From an uncultured Bacilli bacterium (GTDB lineage Bacteria > Bacillota_I > Bacilli_A > RF39 > UBA660), in assembly GCA_934131695.1 (NCBI GenBank), contig CAKOZV010000006.1:1-63322 (forward strand): a stretch of DNA of 63,322 nucleotides, in the 5' to 3' direction. The position numbers and the translations under genes were made by a program. Shown piece by piece: positions 61,183 through 63,322 of the stretch. The notes below the pieces were generated by a model. That model saw only the letters and a list, made by a program, of their open reading frames with translations, did not search any database and had not been told where the DNA came from. Numbering within the stretch: position 1 is the stretch's first letter; the number at the start of each line of letters is the position of its first letter.

Positions 61183-62907
61183 ATGAATAACAAAAAACAA
61201 TTAATTCTATCAATCGGACTAACTTTAATACTAGTTTTAATGATAGTAGGAATTAGTTATGCGGCTTTTCAGTTTACAGGACTAGGTCAGAAAGAAAATA
61301 CTATAACAACTGGAGCTATAACGATGGAGTATACTGAAAGTACTAATACTATCAGTATGACAGGAGCTTTACCAACAACTGATACGACAGGAAAGGTAAG
61401 ATTAACAGCTGGAGAATACTTTGATTTTACTATTAAAAGTAATATTCAAGGAAATGCTAATATCAACTGGGAAATAGCAGCCGAGGATATAACTCCATCA
61501 TCAGCTAAAAAGATGGCTGGTAAAAATATAAAGCTCTATTTAACAAAGTTAGATAGTACTGGAGCAGAAACACAGGTAATGGCACCAAAAGTATATAGAG
61601 CTAGTACATCAGCAAATACAAAGACAGGAAGACCATCAGGAGTAATGAGTCTAGCAACAGGGACAATGAGTGCTAGTGAGACAACAAACTATCGTCTTAG
61701 AATGTATGTAGATGAAGACTATAATCCCCAAGGAGATGGAGGAGGTTTATCATTTAGTGTTAAGATAAATGCTTATGGAAAAGTAAAAGAAGCCCCAACA
61801 GGTAGTAAGATGAAAGCTTATGTAACACAAGCTGAATTGGATGATGAGAATTTTACTCCACCACAGACAGATTTTCATACTGCTGCTTACGCGTTAAAAA
61901 TAACTAGTATTACTACTAAGAAAGATAACATAGTACCAGCAACAGCTGTTGAAAGTTGGGATATCTCAGAAGCCCAAGATGATTCTGTAATGTCATATGT
62001 AGAAGATGATGGAAGTGGTAATAGTACATATAAGTTAACAATAGGTGGAAAAGGTGGAATTATTGCGAATGAAAGTATGATTGGTTATTTTTCTTACTTT
62101 AGTAGTATGACATCAATAGATTTGTCAGCCTTAGATACCTCACAAGTAACAGATATGATGAGTATGTTTGAAGGATGTAGTTTAACAAGTCTAGATTTAA
62201 GCAATTTTGATACCTCACAGGTAATAAATATGGGCTTCATGTTTAATGGATGTAGAAGTTTGGTAAATTTAGATGTAAGCAATTTTGATACCTCAAAGGT
62301 GACGGATATGAGTGGTATGTTTTGTGATTGTAAAAGTTTGACAACTTTAGATGTAAGCAATTTTGATACCTCAAAGGTAACTGCTATGAGTGTTATGTTT
62401 CAGCAGTGTAGTAGTTTAACAAGTCTAGATTTAAGCAACTTTAATACATCAAATGTAACTGCTATGAGTGTTATGTTTCAGCAGTGTAGTAGTTTAACAA
62501 CTTTAGATGTAAGCAATTTTGATACCTCAAAGGTAACTGCTATGAGTGTTATGTTTCAGCAGTGTAGTAGTTTAACAAGTCTAGATTTAAGCAACTTTAA
62601 TACATCAAATGTAACTGATATGAATTGTATGTTTTGGGGATGTAGTAGTTTAACAAGTCTAGATGTAAGTAATTTTAATACGTCAAATGTAACTAATATG
62701 AGTTATATGTTTGATTACTGTAGTAGTTTAACAAGTCTAGATTTAAGCAACTTTGATACATCAAGCGTAACTGATATGCGTAATATGTTTGCAATTTGTA
62801 ATAAGTTAACTAGTATAAGTGTAAGTAATAAATGGGTAATTGGTTCATCTACTAATGTAACAGATATGTTTAAGAATTGTGGAACAGACCATGTAACTGT
62901 TGTTTAA
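61183..62907 (+). CDS. BspA-like (DUF285) repeat surface protein with a TasA/camelysin-like N-terminus
   Basis: A hydrophobic signal (residues 7-29, ending VGISYAAF) is followed by TITTGAITMEY, the pattern of SipW-type secreted fibre proteins such as TasA and camelysin. A beta-rich domain reaches about residue 210. From about 300 there are nine DUF285 units of 26 residues, L-x-x-LD-x-SNFDTS-x-VT-x-M-x-x-MF-x-x-C, and a closing diverged unit. No LPXTG or membrane anchor closes the chain, so attachment would come from the N-terminal part or be absent. BspA-like proteins mediate binding to host or partner cells. AAGGAG precedes ATG 61183. The leader holds a terminator and a G run, so expression may be conditional or variable. 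Confidence 0.88.
   Translation: MNNKKQLILSIGLTLILVLMIVGISYAAFQFTGLGQKENTITTGAITMEYTESTNTISMTGALPTTDTTGKVRLTAGEYFDFTIKSNIQGNANINWEIAAEDITPSSAKKMAGKNIKLYLTKLDSTGAETQVMAPKVYRASTSANTKTGRPSGVMSLATGTMSASETTNYRLRMYVDEDYNPQGDGGGLSFSVKINAYGKVKEAPTGSKMKAYVTQAELDDENFTPPQTDFHTAAYALKITSITTKKDNIVPATAVESWDISEAQDDSVMSYVEDDGSGNSTYKLTIGGKGGIIANESMIGYFSYFSSMTSIDLSALDTSQVTDMMSMFEGCSLTSLDLSNFDTSQVINMGFMFNGCRSLVNLDVSNFDTSKVTDMSGMFCDCKSLTTLDVSNFDTSKVTAMSVMFQQCSSLTSLDLSNFNTSNVTAMSVMFQQCSSLTTLDVSNFDTSKVTAMSVMFQQCSSLTSLDLSNFNTSNVTDMNCMFWGCSSLTSLDVSNFNTSNVTNMSYMFDYCSSLTSLDLSNFDTSSVTDMRNMFAICNKLTSISVSNKWVIGSSTNVTDMFKNCGTDHVTVV
62089..62800 (+). repeat. 78-bp tandem repeats with a 156-bp higher-order duplication
   Basis: The DUF285 units repeat every 78 bases. 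The 121 bases 62341-62461 recur without change at 62497-62617, an offset of 156 bases, so a two-unit block was duplicated recently. Unit number is likely to vary between strains. Confidence 0.85.
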
Positions 62908-62930
62908 ATAAGAATTAATGAGAATAAAGT

Positions 62931-62950
62931 GGAGTCTAGACTCCTTTTTT
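62931..62950 (+). terminator. Terminator of the DUF285 gene
   Basis: A perfect palindrome, GGAGTCTAGACTCC (62931-62944), then six T. Confidence 0.85.
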
Positions 62951-62994
62951 AAGTAATTAGAAAATAAAAAATACTCTTTACAAATATCTACAAA

Positions 62995-63322
62995 GGAACA
63001 CTTTGTGCTAGCTATTCAGGAAGATGTTTAATATCACAAGTATTAGGGGGAAAAAGTGGTAATAGAGGAGAAGACACTGGATGTTGCAGATTTAAGTGGT
63101 AAAGGATTAATAGTTAATTATCTTTATGATATGAAAGATAAATTAATAGCTAAAGGTAGTGCTAAGCAAAAAATTGTATTAGATAATAAAATAGGGTTAA
63201 CTACTTTAGATACTGTCGCATTAACAACTAATCATAAATTAATAACTAAGTTTGAAACTATTACTAGAAAAGTTAATATTACTATTAAAGTAATAGCAAA
63301 GATTAATGAACCTTTAGAGGTA
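62995..63322 (+). pseudogene. Deleted second copy of the U32 gene, cut by the window edge
   Basis: 62995-63093 matches 59475-59573 of the intact U32 gene (GTLCASYSGRC and on), ending in a premature TAA. From 63097 it matches 59981-60206 up to the window edge (SGKGLIVNYLYDMKDKL…). About 404 bases between are missing, which is not a multiple of three. One conserved Cys is also changed (GEDTGCC for GECAGCC), and the DNA differs at many third positions. It is therefore an older, inactive paralogue. No start codon or 5' part is present before 62995. Confidence 0.88.

Noticed and set aside
62094..62360. Minus-strand reading frame of 88 codons
   Set aside because: It is the mirror of the repetitive DUF285 coding strand, with no ribosome site. 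The regular codon pattern opens the opposite strand by chance.
61183..62907. CRISPR array in the 78-bp repeats
   Set aside because: Repeats are contiguous without unique spacers and are coding; they give the DUF285 26-residue unit.
1..63322. Alternative genetic code (TGA as Trp), as in mycoplasmas
   Set aside because: TGA ends clear genes, for example the ABC ATPase at 21011-21013 and the gene overlap at 56966-56968. Trp positions in conserved motifs are TGG.
1..63322. tRNA or rRNA genes
   Set aside because: I looked for GGTTCGAATCC-type loops and rRNA core sequences and saw none; intergenic gaps are too short or AT-rich to hold them.

Overview
The window is strongly A+T-rich DNA (G+C probably below 30%, not computed) from a Gram-positive-type bacterium. 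It carries a GatCAB amidotransferase, pyruvate phosphate dikinase, HelD, a GH25 wall hydrolase with a signal peptide, D,D-carboxypeptidases, an ABC-exported wall polysaccharide locus and a BspA-like (DUF285) surface protein. TGA is used as a stop (21011..21013) and Trp is TGG, so the genetic code is standard. This set fits an uncultured gut Bacillota, perhaps a Bacilli lineage of the RF39 or Erysipelotrichia kind. That placement is inference, because no rRNA or tRNA gene is visible.

Layout. 1-3.9 kb: two unrecognised genes, a membrane-anchored EIIB-like protein without its phospho-cysteine, and ppdK. 4.0-5.9 kb: a decayed patch with a CYTH gene broken by a stop, a frameshifted APH-type kinase and a gene scrap. 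6.1-11.4 kb: a tight five-gene operon coding for a Fic protein, a stand-alone receiver domain, a GT4-kinase fusion, a guanylate-kinase-like protein and a Nudix-ATP-grasp fusion. This is the least conventional group in the window and the best candidate for an undescribed system. 11.4-20.2 kb: helD on the minus strand, rfbB, an SGNH hydrolase, a membrane acyltransferase and a 1000-residue repeat protein ending in a GH25 lysozyme domain.

20.2-35.1 kb: a long plus-strand run for a wall polysaccharide. A Wzt/Wzm-type ABC exporter and cytoplasmic glycosyltransferases build and export the chain. Glf would supply UDP-galactofuranose. Two lipid-linked modules (GT2, DUF2304, small flippase, GT-C; and GT2, GtrA with a large membrane protein) probably decorate the chain outside the cell, as GacI-GacL do in streptococci. 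35.2-39.2 kb: a membrane-anchored minus-strand protein and gatCAB.

39.2-42.1 kb is accessory DNA: three 22-bp repeats in front of an AAA/DUF4143 ATPase, remains of a second ATPase and a frameshifted amidoligase. 42.1-54.2 kb returns to envelope and signalling genes: a solute-binding/degenerate-GGDEF protein, a YihY membrane protein, VanY and DacA carboxypeptidases, then an acyl-CoA ligase, hybrid histidine kinase and 3-hydroxyacyl-CoA dehydrogenase run. IS200/IS605 and HAD-phosphatase scraps lie between these (47.7-48.2 kb). 54.3-58.5 kb is again accessory: flavodoxin, carboxymuconolactone decarboxylase-like and cupin genes, a RhuM-Fic protein, two frameshifted genes and an intact amidoligase paralogous to the one at 41 kb. 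58.5-63.3 kb: an orphan type IV pilin-like gene, a U32 peptidase-family gene, a structured leader with a run of nine G, a DUF285 repeat surface protein, and a deleted second copy of the U32 gene running off the window.

A recurring pattern is decay by single-base indels, mostly in short homopolymers, found only in accessory genes. The housekeeping and polysaccharide genes are all open.
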